A stretch of 64,000 bases of DNA from positions 4,402,001 through 4,466,000 of the forward strand of contig JAHLMK010000001.1 of the NCBI GenBank assembly GCA_019915135.1, written 5' to 3'. The stretch is from Strobilurus pachycystidiatus (lineage: Eukaryota; Basidiomycota; Agaricomycetes; Agaricales; Physalacriaceae). The notes beneath the pieces are model-generated. The model was given only the letters and a program-made list of their open reading frames with translations, made no database searches and was not told the DNA's origin. Made by a program: the position numbers and the translations under genes. How positions within the stretch are numbered: the first letter of the stretch is position 1; each line of letters starts with the position of its first letter. Of this stretch, positions 49,427 through 60,571 are shown piece after piece.

Positions 49427-50922
49427 TCAGAAGTCGAAGAATGGATCAACAAGAGGGCTGGTGCGGCCTCGAAGGGCGGGCGGCTCTTCTTGGATGAGAC
49501 CAGGCATGTCGCTGGCGACTGGTGGTGGAAGGTGAAGAAAGTGTCGAGTATCATCGACGGAAGACGTATGGGGAATGATTGGAGCCTAAAAGAGGATTGA
49601 GCCATTTAGTCGCGATGCCTATAACGAGACACGTACATTTATCTCCCGACGCTCCAAAGCGACCCAATCCACGCCTCTGAACCAAGGGTGATCTAAAATG
49701 TCCTGTGGTCCGCCAATCATGTTCCCGAGGCGTTGCGTACGATCTGGATTAAGGAACGCCTTGACGAGACTTTTTGACAACGGGTCGATGCTACGGGGCC
49801 AGTGGATTTGGCCGCTGAGAATTTTCTCGTATATTCCATAGGGCGACTCGTCAAAGAAGGGCGGATACCCCACCAACATCTCGTAGCAGAGAATGCCACA
49901 AGCCCACCAGTCAGCAGCTTTGCCGTGACCGTCGGATTGGATTATCTCTGGAGCGAGATATTCAGGAGTGCCGCACAATGTCCAGGTACGGTCATCGACT
50001 ATTTTGGCAAAGCCAAAGTCTGTCAGACGAAGATACCCACGAGAATCGAGGAGAAGGTTTTCTGGCTTCAAGTCGCGGTAGACGATGTTGAACGAGTGCA
50101 GATATTTGAGAGCCAGGATGATCGTTGCAAGGTAGAATCTCGTAACGTCCGGGGTGAATCGTTGGGCGCGGCGCAAGTGGGTGAAAAGCTCTCCTCCGGG
50201 GACATAGGACATGAGCATATAGACATTTAGACTGTCTTGGAAGGTGGCGAAAAGATCCACGACAAACGGATGATGGACCCGCGATAAGATGTACCGTTCG
50301 GCGTTGACGTGCTCCACCTGTCGAAGGCGGACTATCTCTTTCTTACGCATCACCTTCATTGCGAAGTGGTTTTGGGTAGATGAGCCCCGGTGACGGACTA
50401 GCAGTACACGTCCGAAGGTGCCAGTACCTATATGAAGGTTTATTGAAGCCATATGCAACGCACTTAGTGAAGCTACTCACCGAGTGTCCCCCTGACTTCA
50501 AAGTCCGTCAACCTAAGGCCCGCTCTCTGCAGCTGTACATGTTCATCTCCCAACAGGTGATGCGGACGGTGCGGCGCGGGATTGGGCATCGGGGTTTCCG
50601 CGGAAGCAGGTGGAGTAGTAATCATGGATTCCATCGTGGTGTCCACATGCGAGTAATCTACCTCTGGGCCGCTGTAGCGAGGCTCAGCATCAACGATGAT
50701 GGAGTCATCGCCATAATCCATGTCGCCGCCATCCAAGCTGTGTATGCTGTGACCAGGAGAAAGCGGCGGGGTGATGGGGGCGTCGAGGATGATAGGCTGC
50801 GAGTCGCGTCGCAAGGAGGTCGCGTTGGAACCACGCGTTGACCGCGGGAGGACGTGGAGGGGCGGCAACTCAGCCCCGAGTTGTGATAGAGAAGAGCGGG
50901 CAGGAAGGGATGTGCGACGCAT
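49427..50922 (-). CDS. cAMP-dependent protein kinase (PKA) catalytic subunit
   Basis: An AGC-family serine/threonine kinase acting in nutrient and development signalling. An N-terminal extension of about 150 residues precedes the kinase domain and contains RRTSLP (residues 2-7) and LRRDSQPI (residues 37-44), both PKA-type sites. The glycine loop is GTLGTGTFGRVLLVRH across an intron. The catalytic Lys is HFAMKVMRKKEIVR, catalytic loop IVYRDLKPENLLLDSRGYL, DFG in LTDFGFAKIVDD, and the activation-loop Thr in RTWTLCGTPEYLAPE. The C-terminal exon ends SPLVDPFFDF, the FxxF-type tail of AGC kinases. Four exons and about 465 residues. All catalytic residues are present. It is on the minus strand between the arrestin-like gene and an unidentified gene. 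Confidence 0.93.
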
Positions 50923-52079
50923 GGTTGAAGGAAAACAGGCGCAGAGGCCTGCTTTTTAAGCAAGGAGTGTTGATGTGTGGCGGAAGCGGAGTAAGAAAGC
51001 AAAGAATGATAGAGCAGAGTAGCCGATGGGCTTATGTCTGTGCCAGAGAGGACGGAGATTGGCAACAAAACTCTGCCGACGACTTGTCGTAATGAATCAA
51101 GGGAGAAAATGGGCTAGTAGACGTGGAAGCCAGAGGTCCACGGAGGGCGTTGCCAGGTGCAAAACGAACCCCGCCCAATGAGCTGCGCGGGTATATATGT
51201 GAGAATCATCCACCCATGTGGCGGTTCTCGGGGACAGTAAAACACATCAAACGCACCTGTTTCAATTTGGAGAAAAGATGGGGCGCACTGCGCAACGATG
51301 CAATGCTGGAAAAAAATAAGAGGAAAACGGCCTTCGGGATGGTTGACGCGGTCCAGCAACAGTCGACAGCGCCGTCCGTAACCACCAGCAAATTGAACGA
51401 CAGATGGAAGAGTTTGATTTGCTTCTTGGCCTGTCAACCCGACGGCCTTGCACGGGCCGATGGTGACAATTACGTCGATGGTCTAGACCGTGGTCCGCCA
51501 CGCTAAGTTTGCACTTGCAAACTTGCAAGTCTTGCGAGTCATGTCAGCCCAGAATGCGGACAGATCTGGCGGCATAGCCGCCGAGAAAAATGCGGACAAA
51601 TTCTGCAGAAAGGCAAACATTTGATTCTAACCTCTTATACATAGGTATTATCATCGGTCCTGTCACTGCTTATCTCATAGTGACAAGATGTGACTCAGGG
51701 ACTTGGGCTACGCTCAGGGTAGCGAGAACAGCTCAGATTCGAATATATTCGATTACCGAACAGGCTCTAAGTGTCAGAAATCCTCTGTGGAGGGCTAAGG
51801 AAGGAGTATACGAATTGGACGAAGAGAAGCGAGATCCGAACGGTCGCTATACTAGGCGCGGTCACGTTGATAAGTAGCACCTCGAGCATAGGTCCGAAAA
51901 CACGAAGACAAGACAAGTCGAAGAAAGAAAGTAACGTAGATGCCCACATCTGGCTAATCACCGTAATTCCTGACATATACCAACGTAGTTTACGTTACTG
52001 TAGGCGTACATAGTGAGGCTCATTCCGTTTTTGTCCTAAGGAATTTATAGGCCAAACGCCACTGTGTATACCGTAAAGC
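50923..52079. other. PKA upstream region with small palindromes
   Basis: 1.16 kb upstream of PKA. A cluster of small inverted and direct repeats sits at 51513-51598. No gene was recognised; ORFs here are antisense or without motifs. Confidence 0.45.
51513..51598. repeat. Cluster of short palindromes and a direct repeat
   Basis: ACTTGCAA-AC-TTGCAAGT (51513-51530), GGCGGC-ATA-GCCGCC (51568-51582) and two copies of AATGCGGACA (51553-51562 and 51589-51598) lie within 86 bp. This could be regulatory sites of the PKA promoter or a degraded repeat element. Confidence 0.7.
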
Positions 52080-52923
52080 GAATTCAAAACCTTAACTTCA
52101 CCTGTCTCTGCGGTTCCAGCTGCAACATACTGCGGTATCATTACAAACTTCACACGGATGCGCGTACCTAAACCCGGCATGTCTTTTGAGGGCAAACATC
52201 GCCTTCTCCTGCGCTTCAGCTTTGCGAAGTTCGAACAAACAGCATCAGCGTCTTGGCCAGGAGAAGAAAAACACGAGTTTACCTCAGGGACAGTAAATGC
52301 ATTGACAACGGCCTTGTCAAAACCTGAGAAGATGGGTTTCACAGACTTAGACTTAGGAGAGGAATCGCGGGTGCTCTGTATCGAGAAAACCCTTCAGAGA
52401 GCACGAGGATCCCTGCCTCTGCATCCCATTGTGTTGCTTGAACTTACCTCAGTGCGGCGACGGATTTCCCATGCTTCCAGTTGTCCTGAGAAGCCGCGCC
52501 CCGCCGCCCATCTAGACATCTTGCTTCCAGCTTCGTCCTTGTGCGTGCTAGGAGTTGCTGATTGTCTTCGGTTTGATCTGTCTCCCTCGGGAGACTCAAT
52601 TCAACCCGAGTCAGTACTACAATAAGACGATGAAACAAAATACCGAAACGCGAGTCACGGACCCACATCTTTGTACAATTGGACGACACGCTCTGAAAGC
52701 CCTGCATCACCCTTTGCCTTGAACCTGAGCTTGTACACTGTACAGCGTTAGCAGTAATCTGAGTAGTGCTAGAAGGACTCGCGTCTTGAGGGTCACGAAC
52801 CTGCGATCGTGACTGTGGCGCCGCATTGGCGTTTGTTTCGCGGACGTCCTGGGACATTCCGGTGTTAATCATAAACTTCTTGTCTCGGTTCACGCTAGGT
52901 TTCTTGAGAGCAGGTACGCGCAT
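52080..52923 (-). CDS. Unidentified multi-exon gene (tentative)
   Basis: An ATG at 52923 (MRVPALKKPSVNRDKKF) leads to an exon ending in SRSQ at a GTTCGT donor. Its 64-nt intron has GCTAAC close to the GTACAG acceptor. The next exon is more protein-like in the frame YKLRFKAKGDAGLSERVVQ, which disagrees by phase with the ATG exon, so the first exon is in doubt. Further exons follow: VLTRVELSLPRETDQTED ending in GKSVAALR at GTAAGT, then STRDSSPKSKSVKPIFSGF and DKAVVNAFTVPE at a GTAAAC donor, and a final short basic exon. No family was recognised. The consistent donor/acceptor pairs suggest a real transcript; product unknown. Confidence 0.35.
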
Positions 52924-54398
52924 TGGCTATGTCCCAGGCATCATAGAGATGGCGGACTAGCCGACCTGTCTCGCTAAGTAGATCATAAAGTTGGCGTACA
53001 TCCGCATAGCATTTGGCAGAGGGAAGTTACACGTTGATGGGGCCACATGTGTTAGTTGCATTCTGGTTGCATTGATCGTCGGATAGTATGGGTGGGATCA
53101 TCGAGGCTTTAACCGTAACAGATCAACATAGTCGGGTATAAGCAACGGGTACCTTTTGGAGCGACGGCACAGTTCGTGCAACTGATTATCAGGCGAGGCG
53201 TGTCGACGGATTATAGGTCACGTACATGTCGATACAGGGTCAGAGGAGTATCGCAACTTCCATGTTTAGTACCCTCGTCCTGAGGGCAGAGCGAAGAACC
53301 ACGCCTCTCTCGGTTTCAGTCAGGTTGTGCGACTCTTTCAGTTCCAGAGACATAGCATTCAGCGTGCGCCACAGAATAGAGCACGAGAGCGAAACCACAA
53401 CAATAGAGTGTTCGGAGTCATACCATTCCAGGCGGACAATGAGCGGGTAGTGAACGCACGTACGATGCGGAGATGGAGATGGAACAGAGTCCCGACGACG
53501 TGGCATGACCGAGAACAATGAGATACCGCGAGTAAGCGATCGGTCGCGCGATGCCAGTAAGTACATCCATACTTACCAACACATGGGGAGAAGAGTGTCC
53601 CATATAGCTGTGTTCGTGGCGTGCTGTAGGCTATCGGAGTCAACAAGAGAACAATGATAGTGTGTCATTGAACGCGTCGCGACAATAAGAGACTCGGCGC
53701 CGCGAAGGGGTAGTCTCTGGTTTGCCTCCGTTTGCTGAACAATTTCGATGTCAGAATGAGGGGAATTCCAGTTGAGACGTACAGCCACCTTGGGAATTTG
53801 GACCCACAGAGAGCCGAAAAATTTGAAGGTTCATAGAGCTTTATGAACCTTCTACCACCCTCTGTGGGTCCAAAGCGACTTGACTTGATGCCGCGAGGAA
53901 ATTGCCACGTCCCAATCTTCAAACGAGTGCGGAGAGGCCATTAGCTTGACCGTAAGTATTCTGAGGGCTCGTCTGTCAGCCAAAGAGGCATGACCGAAGG
54001 GAGTCAGGAGCAGGTTCGCCGCTTCAACTTGCCAATTGGGTTTAGCACTCCGAATTGGAAACAATGGCGCTTGTATTATAATTATTATAAACCTTTCCAG
54101 GACCACAGAGGCCCTCGTCTGGTTTTCTTGCCATTCTTCCGGCCAGCCGTCTTCCTCCCATCGGTCTGACCGTGGTTCGTTCCAACACCCACGCACACCC
54201 TACTCCCACTCTTTCCAGTCGTTGTTTGCCACTTTCCAACATCTTTTTTGCTTTCCGTTCTCCTGCTTCGAATCCCAACACCATTCCGTCTGAATTTACG
54301 ACTCATACCCAGCCGAAACCACATACGTTTTCGTACGCTTTTCCTCGCCGTGCTTTTTTTCGCATATCTATATTTCCCACCTCCCACCCTCTTTGACG
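52924..54398. other. Intergenic 1.5 kb with nested inverted repeat
   Basis: This lies upstream of the RNA-binding protein. It contains the nested inverted repeat at 53797-53874 and, just before the start, pyrimidine-rich 5' UTR sequence. Short ORFs on both strands show no motif. Confidence 0.45.
53797..53874. repeat. Nested inverted repeat (78 bp)
   Basis: Outer arms TTTGGACCCACAGAG (53797-53811) and CTCTGTGGGTCCAAA (53860-53874) are perfect inverted copies of 15 bp. Inside them lies GAAGGTTCATA (53825-53835) against TATGAACCTTC (53842-53852), 11 bp perfect with a 6-nt loop. This could be a tiny MITE remnant or a structured transcript element; no coding capacity. Confidence 0.85.
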
Positions 54399-57004
54399 AT
54401 GGCGCGCTTTGACATGACCAGCGGATTCGAGGTGCCACCTGGACTCAGCTACTTGCGCAGCGGAACAGAGGGCCAGAATGGACTACGCATCATGGATGGA
54501 CAGGCCAATGCGGCGATCGGGGGGCTCCCGCTCGCAGTGCCGAGATCGCTGAATGGATCGGCGGAGTGGGAATTCAACAGACCGAGTCGACCCGCCCAGC
54601 CAGCTGCTTCCTTCTCTCTCTCCAACCACCACCATCCTTCTTCTCCTCCAGCCAGCTCGCTGTACTCGCTCAACGAGCGCGTCGACAGAAGCAGCGACCG
54701 CGACACCTTTCACGCGACTCCCTTGCCTATTGCCGCGCCAGTGCAGCCTCCCGCTTTGAACACATCGCGTTCTGCCGTCTCTACGCTGTGGTGGGGCCAA
54801 CTCGAGCCTTGGATGGACGAAGAATACGCCAAACAGGTCTGCGCCCTCATGGGCTGGGACCCGCTCAGCATCAAGGTGCCGCATCCAGCTCCTGATCCGA
54901 CGACGGGCCAGCACGCCAACAACCCCGGCTACTGCTTCCTCACATTTCCCTCCATCGCTCACGCATCCGCTGCGCTCTCCCAGGTCAATTCTGCTAACGG
55001 CGGACCGGCCCCCACCATGCCAAACTCCTCCAAGCCCTTTGTTCTCAACTGGGCATCGACGGTACCCTCCGCGTCCACGCCTATCTCGGCTTCCTTCCCA
55101 GCGGCCAATATGTCCGGCACGCCGCAGTACCCAAAAGAATTCAGCATCTTTGTGGGCGACTTGGCGCCAGAGACGTCCAACTCGGACCTTGTGGCCGTCT
55201 TCAGAAATCCCGTGCTCGGTCTTCGTAGCGATCGTGAGCCCAAATTTATACGGCCATTCCTTAGCTGCAAGAGCGCGAAAATCATGCTGGATCCTGTCAC
55301 CGGTGTCTCGAGAGGGTATGGATTCGTCAGGTACGTGTCATTGTCGGCATCCTGCATACGGAGTTCCTAATCTCTTGCGTGTTCTTTCAGGTTCACAGAC
55401 GAAGCTGATCAGCAACGCGCTTTGGTTGAAATGCATGGGCTCTACTGCCTTTCTCGGCCTAGTACGCCTGTGATGTTGATTTGAGCGCATATGTTAACCT
55501 TTCTCGACAGTGAGGATATCTCCCGCGACTGCCAAGTTCAAGCCTTCCACGATGATAGCCCCGCATGAGCTACCTCAAGTCCAATTTCCTGCCCCGTCCA
55601 ACGGATCGGACGTCACCGTCGCTGTCCCTCTGTCATCCTTGGCTGCGCAAGCCAAAAGCGTTTCTGCCCCCATCGCTGCTGCTACCTCCCTCTCATCCTT
55701 GCACTCGAACTCGTCGGGTTCAACCTCCTCCATGGAAGGCTCCAGCTCCGGCACGACTCTCAGCTCCAACACTTCTGCCGGCAGCTTGTCGTCGATCTTC
55801 CCCTCGAACGACGAGATGCTCAACCTCAACCTTCCAAATCACGTCCTAGCTCAAATCGCTAAGCAGTATGCTTCCGGTGAACGTGACCCTCCGAAACCGG
55901 CTGCGCCAGCGACTTCCATCACTTCTCAATATGCTCATCAGGAGCGTACCGCTCCGTCCAGAATGCAGGACTCGCACTACTATTCTGAAGAGTCGTGGAA
56001 GCATCACGCCCAGGCTCAGGCCATCCTTGGAAATCTCATCGGCCCAAATGGAGAACAGCTTACTTCGACCGATCCATACAACACCACTGTGTTTGTTGGA
56101 GGACTTTCGCCTCTCATCTCAGAGGAAACTCTTCGAACTTTCTTCGCGCCTTTCGGTGATATCCATTACGTGAGCACGCGTCTGTTTATACATCTGGCAA
56201 GCAAATGCTGACTTGTGTGCAGGTCAAGGTGCCAGTCGGCAAGCATTGCGGTTTCGTTCAGTTTGTACGCAAGGCGGACGCCGAACGGGCAATCGAGAAG
56301 ATGCAGGGCTTCCCTGTTGGTGGCAGTCGCATCCGCCTGAGCTGGGGCCGAAGCCAATGTAAGTCTTCCTCTCTGCTGGCTCGCTCCATCGACCCTCACA
56401 CTTTCAAACAGACAAAGCTGCCCAGGCTGCTGCTCAAGCCGCTCAGACGGCTGCCCTGCAGTCTCATGTTTCGACCGCATTGAATCCCATGGTTCAGGCG
56501 GCAGAACAGCTGCGAACACTCCAACTCCAGATGAAGCTGTTGCAGAGCCAACCCCAGTTCCCTCACATCGCTACTAAGGAACACCTTCAATCAGACCCCT
56601 TCGAGTACAATAGGAAAGGCTTTTCGCCGTTCTCCCCAGAACTAGGCAACCTTTACCGACGCGATTCGTACTCTGCCGCCGTCCCGCCCATACACAAGGA
56701 CCTGTCAACTTTCTATCACAACAATGATCTCGAGATCGCAAGTCATGACTCTTCCAAGACGACACCAACAGGCATTCGGCCTAGCGTCGGCAGATATGGA
56801 TCCATCATCGCGGGTGGTACTTCTCCGCCCCGTGCTTCTGGCCGTTCTGACAACCAGGAGCTCGATGTGATGCACGATCTCAATGGGACGTTGGCGAGCC
56901 TTGACCTGGATCGCGATCGCCCATGGACATCTCCTGCTGAGAGCTCCGACAGTGGGGCTTCTGTCCAGTTCCAGATGACCATGAACCCTATGCGATCCCC
57001 ATGA
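54399..57004 (+). CDS. RNA-binding protein with three RRM domains (Nam8/Ngr1/TIA-like)
   Basis: Starts MARFDMTSGFEVPPGLSYLR. RRM1 is STLWWGQLEPWMDEEYAKQV to GYCFLTFPSIAHASAALSQ. RRM2 has FSIFVGDLAPETSNSDLV (RNP2), an intron after VFRNP, and GVSRGYGFVRF (RNP1) across a further intron. A Ser/Thr/Pro linker follows, then RRM3 with TTVFVGGLSPLISEETLRTF and KHCGFVQFVRKADAERAIEK, ending in IRLSWGRSQ. The C-terminal part is Gln/Ala-rich (AQAAAQAAQTAALQ) then Ser-rich, ending NPMRSP at 57004. About 780 residues from seven exons. Three RRMs in this order fit Nam8/Ngr1/Csx1-type proteins in splicing or mRNA stability; which one is not certain. The start at 54399 is the first ATG; earlier frame is non-ATG. 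Confidence 0.87.
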
Positions 57005-57565
57005 ACTGCACGCACGCCTTCCACGATAATCGCTTTTTCTCTCTTGATATATTCGCGTTACATTTCTCTCTCTCCATCTCTCTTATCTTGATTACAGAAT
57101 GATCCCCCGGTCTTCCTGCTCGCTTGTCTATCCGTGCTATCCCAAATCTCTCCTCCTCTCCCTCATAAGAAGGGAACCTTTCATGTTTTTGTCGCGCCAC
57201 ACTCCGTTTAGTTTTCGCATACTATCCTCGTCTCGATCGTGCATTCTATTGTCTTGTTTTGTTGTCTGTTCGTTTTATGAAAGATTGTCAATTACCTACC
57301 TACCTACGAAAGTATTATGTCTGTCTGTCCAATTGCATGTGTTTCGTGTAATGAGCTGTGGGATGTTTTGGGAGGAAGCGGCACGGTCTCAGTACAAAAC
57401 GTCAGACGGACTACATGAAGTACATATGATACAGGCGAACAGCTTGTGCTTGGGTTTACCAAAACGACACGGTCTCTGTATAAAAGGCCAGACGGAACAC
57501 TGATAATACAGGCGAACAGCTTTAACTTGGGTTTATGAAGGAAATATTGATACGAACAGGTTCGA
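57005..57565. other. Intergenic between convergent stops, with imperfect tandem repeat
   Basis: 560 bp, holding the tandem repeat at 57382-57537 and pyrimidine-rich 3' UTR-like sequence after the RNA-binding protein. No gene seen. Confidence 0.5.
57382..57537. repeat. Imperfect tandem repeat, two copies of about 70-80 bp
   Basis: Copy 1 (57382-57460) and copy 2 (57468-57537) share CACGGTCTC, then CAGACGGA, ATACAGGCGAACAGCTT and CTTGGGTTTA in the same order, with a small deletion in copy 2. It lies just past the P450 stop, likely within its 3' UTR or terminator. Confidence 0.8.
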
Positions 57566-60200
57566 TCATACAACTTCAACAGTGTTAGCCTCCTTCATGT
57601 TGACCCATAGTCCTCCCTGAAGTAATAGGTAAGTACAGGCCGGTATTGGCTTTGAAAAGGCTCACCTCGATGTACATGCTTAGATGTCCCTTAAGCCTAA
57701 CCATTTCCCGTGCCTTTATCCCGCCCTCAGTTTTCCAATGACTCGGTGGACGACAATCCAAAGGCAGAGCGTCATTGTTCAGAGTGATCTCGCTGAAATT
57801 CTGGAGTAGGCGGACTAGGAAGAACGATACCTCGTGGTACGCGAACTAGGGAGGTTGATTAGCTTCTTTCCTTCAGACGCTGGCAAAGGTGGACGGTGAA
57901 CGAACCTGTTGCCCTAGGCAAATCCGTGGTCCTGCATTGAACGGTAGGAAGATGAACGGGTTCGGTGTCAGATACTTGTGCACTCTTTCATCAATGAAGC
58001 GATCAGGATCGAATTGGAGAGCATCGGGACCCCAGAGGTCTTCTCGCCGGTGCATCAAGAAAACAGAGTATAGAATCCTGTGACAATTCGATTCAGTGCT
58101 GCAATCCCGCCGCTCCTTGATTCAGTACGCACTTTGTACGAGGAGGAATGTAGAACTGTTTACATCCGGTTGCCGTTGGCGGCCAGACAGCACCATTTTT
58201 GCATTCCCTGTGCCAGGACAATTAGTAAGTGAGACCAATTCCTGATGGATTCGGATGCAGACCTCATGTTCGTCGGCCTGACCGAGAGGATAACTTCATC
58301 AGTGACAGGGTTCAATCTCACTGGTGGAGGGAAGTACTGACACAGGTGGATAGAGCCTCAGAGTCTCTGAAAGCACCAAGGCCGGTCAGCTTGAGAAGAT
58401 AGACACTAGAAAGGTGCGCACCATTGATAACAGCGCGAAGATATTTCATGTCGCGGAAGTCGTCCAACGATGGTCGCCTGGACGTTCCAATGTTGCGCAG
58501 GATTTCCTCGCGCAGACGAGTGAGAACATTGGGATGTTGGGTGAGCATATATACGACGGAGGTCAGTATACTGGCGGTCTGGACATAAGCAGATCAGCCG
58601 GAACACAACGAGCATTGTGTTATATGCGGCGTACCGTGTCACGACCAGCCACACTGATATTCATGATCTCATCGAGCAGTATCTTCTGGTCTGCGAGCAC
58701 TTTAGATACATGTCATCGGTGCGAACATGAGAAGCTTACCATCCACAGAGTTGACAAGATGGTCGAGTAACGTCTCCCCTTCCTGACCTTCCCTGCCTTT
58801 TCCGTCTTGTTCAACTGTGGCCTTCTTCTTGGCGACAGCTTCGGCAAGAATGGGGTTCAAGAACTTTTTGACGACGTCCATCTGGATTGCTATTTTGTTC
58901 TTCCAGAACTCAGCGAGAGCCCAATGGTCTCCAAAGCGTATGCGATCAGCCATCAGTTTTTGCGCCTCTCCGAATGCTCTCGCAAACGCGTTTGCGCTAA
59001 CTCCAATATTTGGCTCTTCATGAGACTGGAATCCGCTTGCTCCCACATAGAAGGGATAAGGTGTAGCAGCTGAAAGAGACTGCACGTCGTATCCGAACAA
59101 GAACTCTGTGGCTGAATCAAGCGTGAACCGAGAAATGACATCCTGACGCTAAGTGTTACTAAGAGACGTATAAGATTCTGATACGACTGACTTGGAAATC
59201 CACGGGATGACCCTCTTTGAGGCGGTCTGTCATGATACGCAACGCACGATCTGCATGTCGGTCGAAGTTGTCAAAGTCGCTGATTCGGTCTTTGTTGAAG
59301 AAAGGCCGGGTCATCGAGCGGTGAAATCTGTATGGGAAAGACGTCAGAGACCGCAATATCGAGACGCCAATGGATGAGGACATACTTCCACATATCCCCT
59401 GCAGTGTGATACTGGATATAGAAACATACTCATGGAGACAAGGATTGGGACACACCATCTGAGGCAAATACACCGGTACCCAGAAGAGTTTCGAAACTGT
59501 CACGGAATGAGGCACCTTTCTCGAACTAGGGGCGCGTCATTCAGTAGCTGTTTGGCTCACTGTGCTTTCATGTCTACCTGTTCAAATTGGGTCGCGAGCA
59601 CGTTCTAGTGAAGCGTAGATAGCAAATCAGTTCTGCAAGCAGCAAAATTGGCATCTTGCCATACCTTGATGTGCTCTGGTTCCGTGGTGAGGATCTGATA
59701 ACGACGACGTGAGGGTCTGCTGTTTTGACACGGTCCATGCACGACGTACCATGTCCTGAAACAGCATGCGAAGATTGAGGGTATTGCCAACTTGCGCGAT
59801 GCACTTGCTCGCGTATGAACCTGGTATACAAAGCAGAACCCCTTCACAAACCTGAACAAGTACTTTGAGTTGGTGCTTGCTTACTGGGATAACCGTCGCG
59901 TTTCGTTACTTCCGTCATCCTTGCCAGAGTCTTGAGGCCACCTGGTGTCCAATCCTGCAAGCGGGGCGGAAGGACGGCGTTCAAGCGCTTCGCGGTCCGA
60001 CGATTCACATACTCGTCATGATAGATACGAACAGTCAAACCGAGAGGGACTGCTGCGGCAGATATTAAGCCTTGCATCCATATCGAAACATGGACATCAA
60101 GGTAGCGATCAAGAAGGAAGACGGAGAGGAGCGCGAGAGACACGGGCACGAGGGCGCGTGGTAGATACTTGATCAAGTACGTTACACCAGGAGGAGCCAT
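57566..60200 (-). CDS. Cytochrome P450 of CYP63/CYP52-like type
   Basis: An ER-bound P450 that in the CYP63-like group oxidises alkanes, fatty acids or aromatics. Start at 60200: [20 protein letters not shown], with a second hydrophobic segment ([19 protein letters not shown]). Then [37 protein letters not shown] (helix C region), [17 protein letters not shown] and an Ala/Lys-rich stretch. I-helix: [18 protein letters not shown] (AGRDTT complete). K-helix: [21 protein letters not shown]-type: [18 protein letters not shown]; heme loop [20 protein letters not shown]. It ends KEANTVEVV at 57566. Many exons, near 600 residues. All core motifs are intact. It lies between the RNA-binding protein and the second arrestin-like gene; no terpene synthase is adjacent. 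Confidence 0.9.
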
Positions 60201-60571
60201 GGGTGGTAGAGTGTAGCAGACTGGGAAAACATACAGGCTCTGGACATCTTATACTCTCATTGTCAAGACTGTCATGCCTGTTACGTAACTCTCATCCGTT
60301 CGCGTTGAGGAGTTTGATGATGACACTCAAGCTGTTACTATCAGCTAAGAACGTACTGACTGCCGCCTAACCGCTAGCGACGAGCCGCTCTGGATCTGCG
60401 ACTCGAGTGAGAACATTGATACTCGATAACAGTATGACAGATGTCTGTCTATCTAAATCGGTAGTTGCTACAATAGAGATGAAGAAGTGATTGTCGAAGA
60501 AATACAATGCATGAACGTATAAATGATGGATCAGAATAGTCAATGAATCAGTCGATGTGTGCAGTCAACTG
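60201..60571. other. Intergenic, no gene seen
   Basis: 370 bp between the start of the CYP63-like P450 and the stop of arrestin-like copy B. No motif recognised. Confidence 0.5.
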
